Part shown: one piece after another, positions 5,278 through 5,840 of the stretch
Layout of the letters: each line of letters starts with the position of its first letter
Numbering within the stretch: the first letter of the stretch is position 1
From: CADEED01 sp035286365
GTDB taxonomy: Bacteria; Pseudomonadota; Gammaproteobacteria; Steroidobacterales; Steroidobacteraceae
DNA length: 5,840 nt
Assembly (NCBI GenBank): GCA_035286365.1
Contig: DATHJZ010000080.1
Span: 1-5,840 of the forward strand
Reading direction: 5' to 3'
Program-made: the position numbers and the translations under genes
The notes under the pieces: generated by a model
Databases searched by the model: none
The model's input: only the letters and a program-made list of their open reading frames with translations
What the model was told of the DNA's origin: nothing

Positions 5278-5840
5278 ATGAAAAACCGAACGAAGAAAGT
5301 GGCAACGACGATGGCGGCGTGCCTCTGGGCGGCATCTATTCCGATGGCGCAGGCGGCACTGCTGCCGTCGGATACCACCGGATGTGCGCCAGGAGCGCGT
5401 TGCATTCGCGTGACTGCAGCGGGCAAGCCGTCTGCAAGCGGCGCGTTTGTCGCCCAGTGCCGCGGTCGTTTTCCGGACTTCATCGCGAGTCGCAGTGCGA
5501 TCCCGGCCGGGAGTACCGGCAAGCGCTTCACCCCCGAGCTCATCGAGCAAGCCACGACCAATGGCCCCTCTGCGAAACGCCCGTGGCGAAACTTCGACCC
5601 GCGCACTCCCTCGGAGCGTCTGGCCTACGTACTGGCGCTGCGCAACTACGCATTCTCGAGCCGCCCGGTACGGGAGCTCACTCCGCAACTCACAGCCGTC
5701 AGCAACTATCGCGATTCCATTGCGGGCACGGTGTCTGCCACGCTGCGCGATCAGCGCTGGTATCCGGCGCCGCGGATGACTTTCAGCTCGCCCGGAAGTC
5801 CGCGCGAGCCAGCCTACGGGATGACGCTCGAGCGCACCGT
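5278..5840 (+). CDS. N-terminal part of an unrecognised exported protein (runs off the right edge)
   Basis: 187 complete codons are visible and no stop occurs before the window ends. Residues 1-26 are a clear Sec signal peptide: basic start MKNRTKK, a hydrophobic stretch, and cleavage after Ala-Gln-Ala, so the product is periplasmic, outer-membrane or extracellular. The mature N-terminus has three cysteines (36, 42, 61) that could form disulfides. The rest is rich in Arg, Pro, Ser and Thr, with a region near 110-145 (TPSERLAYVLALRNYAF) that looks helical and a YGMTLERT stretch at the cut end. I do not recognise a family, and the catalytic or binding part, if any, may lie outside the window. 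It is transcribed divergently from the peptidase block, 257 bp from the start of copy B; shared regulation is possible. The start is chosen for the ribosome site and signal peptide. Confidence 0.8.
   Translation, partial: MKNRTKKVATTMAACLWAASIPMAQAALLPSDTTGCAPGARCIRVTAAGKPSASGAFVAQCRGRFPDFIASRSAIPAGSTGKRFTPELIEQATTNGPSAKRPWRNFDPRTPSERLAYVLALRNYAFSSRPVRELTPQLTAVSNYRDSIAGTVSATLRDQRWYPAPRMTFSSPGSPREPAYGMTLERT

Noticed and set aside
5220..5688. Two minus-strand frames opposite the exported-protein gene
   Set aside because: No ribosome site or domain; the plus frame has a signal peptide and stays open to the edge.

Overview
The window is GC-rich, tightly packed bacterial DNA. Signal peptides, Shine-Dalgarno sites and the family content (secreted S9 peptidases, a DUF2784 membrane protein) fit a Gram-negative proteobacterium. 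A Xanthomonadales/Steroidobacter-like gammaproteobacterium is my guess from general resemblance, not something the sequence proves. No rRNA, tRNA, CRISPR array, complete mobile element or phage gene is visible.

Layout, left to right. Bases 1-92 hold the last codons of a plus-strand, membrane-type protein. It converges, with a 10-bp gap, on a minus-strand block occupying 103-5020. Read in its own direction (right to left), that block contains: an S9-family prolyl-oligopeptidase-like secreted peptidase (5020-3044, copy B); a DUF2784 small membrane protein (3044-2649) whose start overlaps the peptidase stop in TAATG; a second S9 peptidase (2558-600, copy A), clearly paralogous to B; and a small secreted protein of unknown function (507-103). 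A 257-bp divergent region (5021-5277) with several perfect palindromes separates the block from a plus-strand gene starting at 5278. That gene encodes an unrecognised exported protein and runs off the right edge.

The central event is duplication of a peptidase gene. The two copies share the whole protein architecture (signal peptide, N-terminal beta-propeller, C-terminal alpha/beta-hydrolase with Ser-Asp-His) and also about 40 bp of untranslated leader including the ribosome-binding site. The DUF2784 gene lies between them. Upstream of the shared leader the copies diverge: copy B has the palindrome-rich divergent region, while copy A has about 50 bp that includes a GGGTCTGACCC element abutting the DUF2784 stop. 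The pair probably acts in the periplasm or outside the cell on peptides. Copy A has altered residues around its nucleophile, so substrate range may have diverged.

I found no convincing new defence, mobile or RNA-based system. The items most worth a second look are the paralog pair, the GC hairpin insertion at the coupled B/DUF2784 junction, the GGGTCTGACCC element, and the palindromes in the divergent region.
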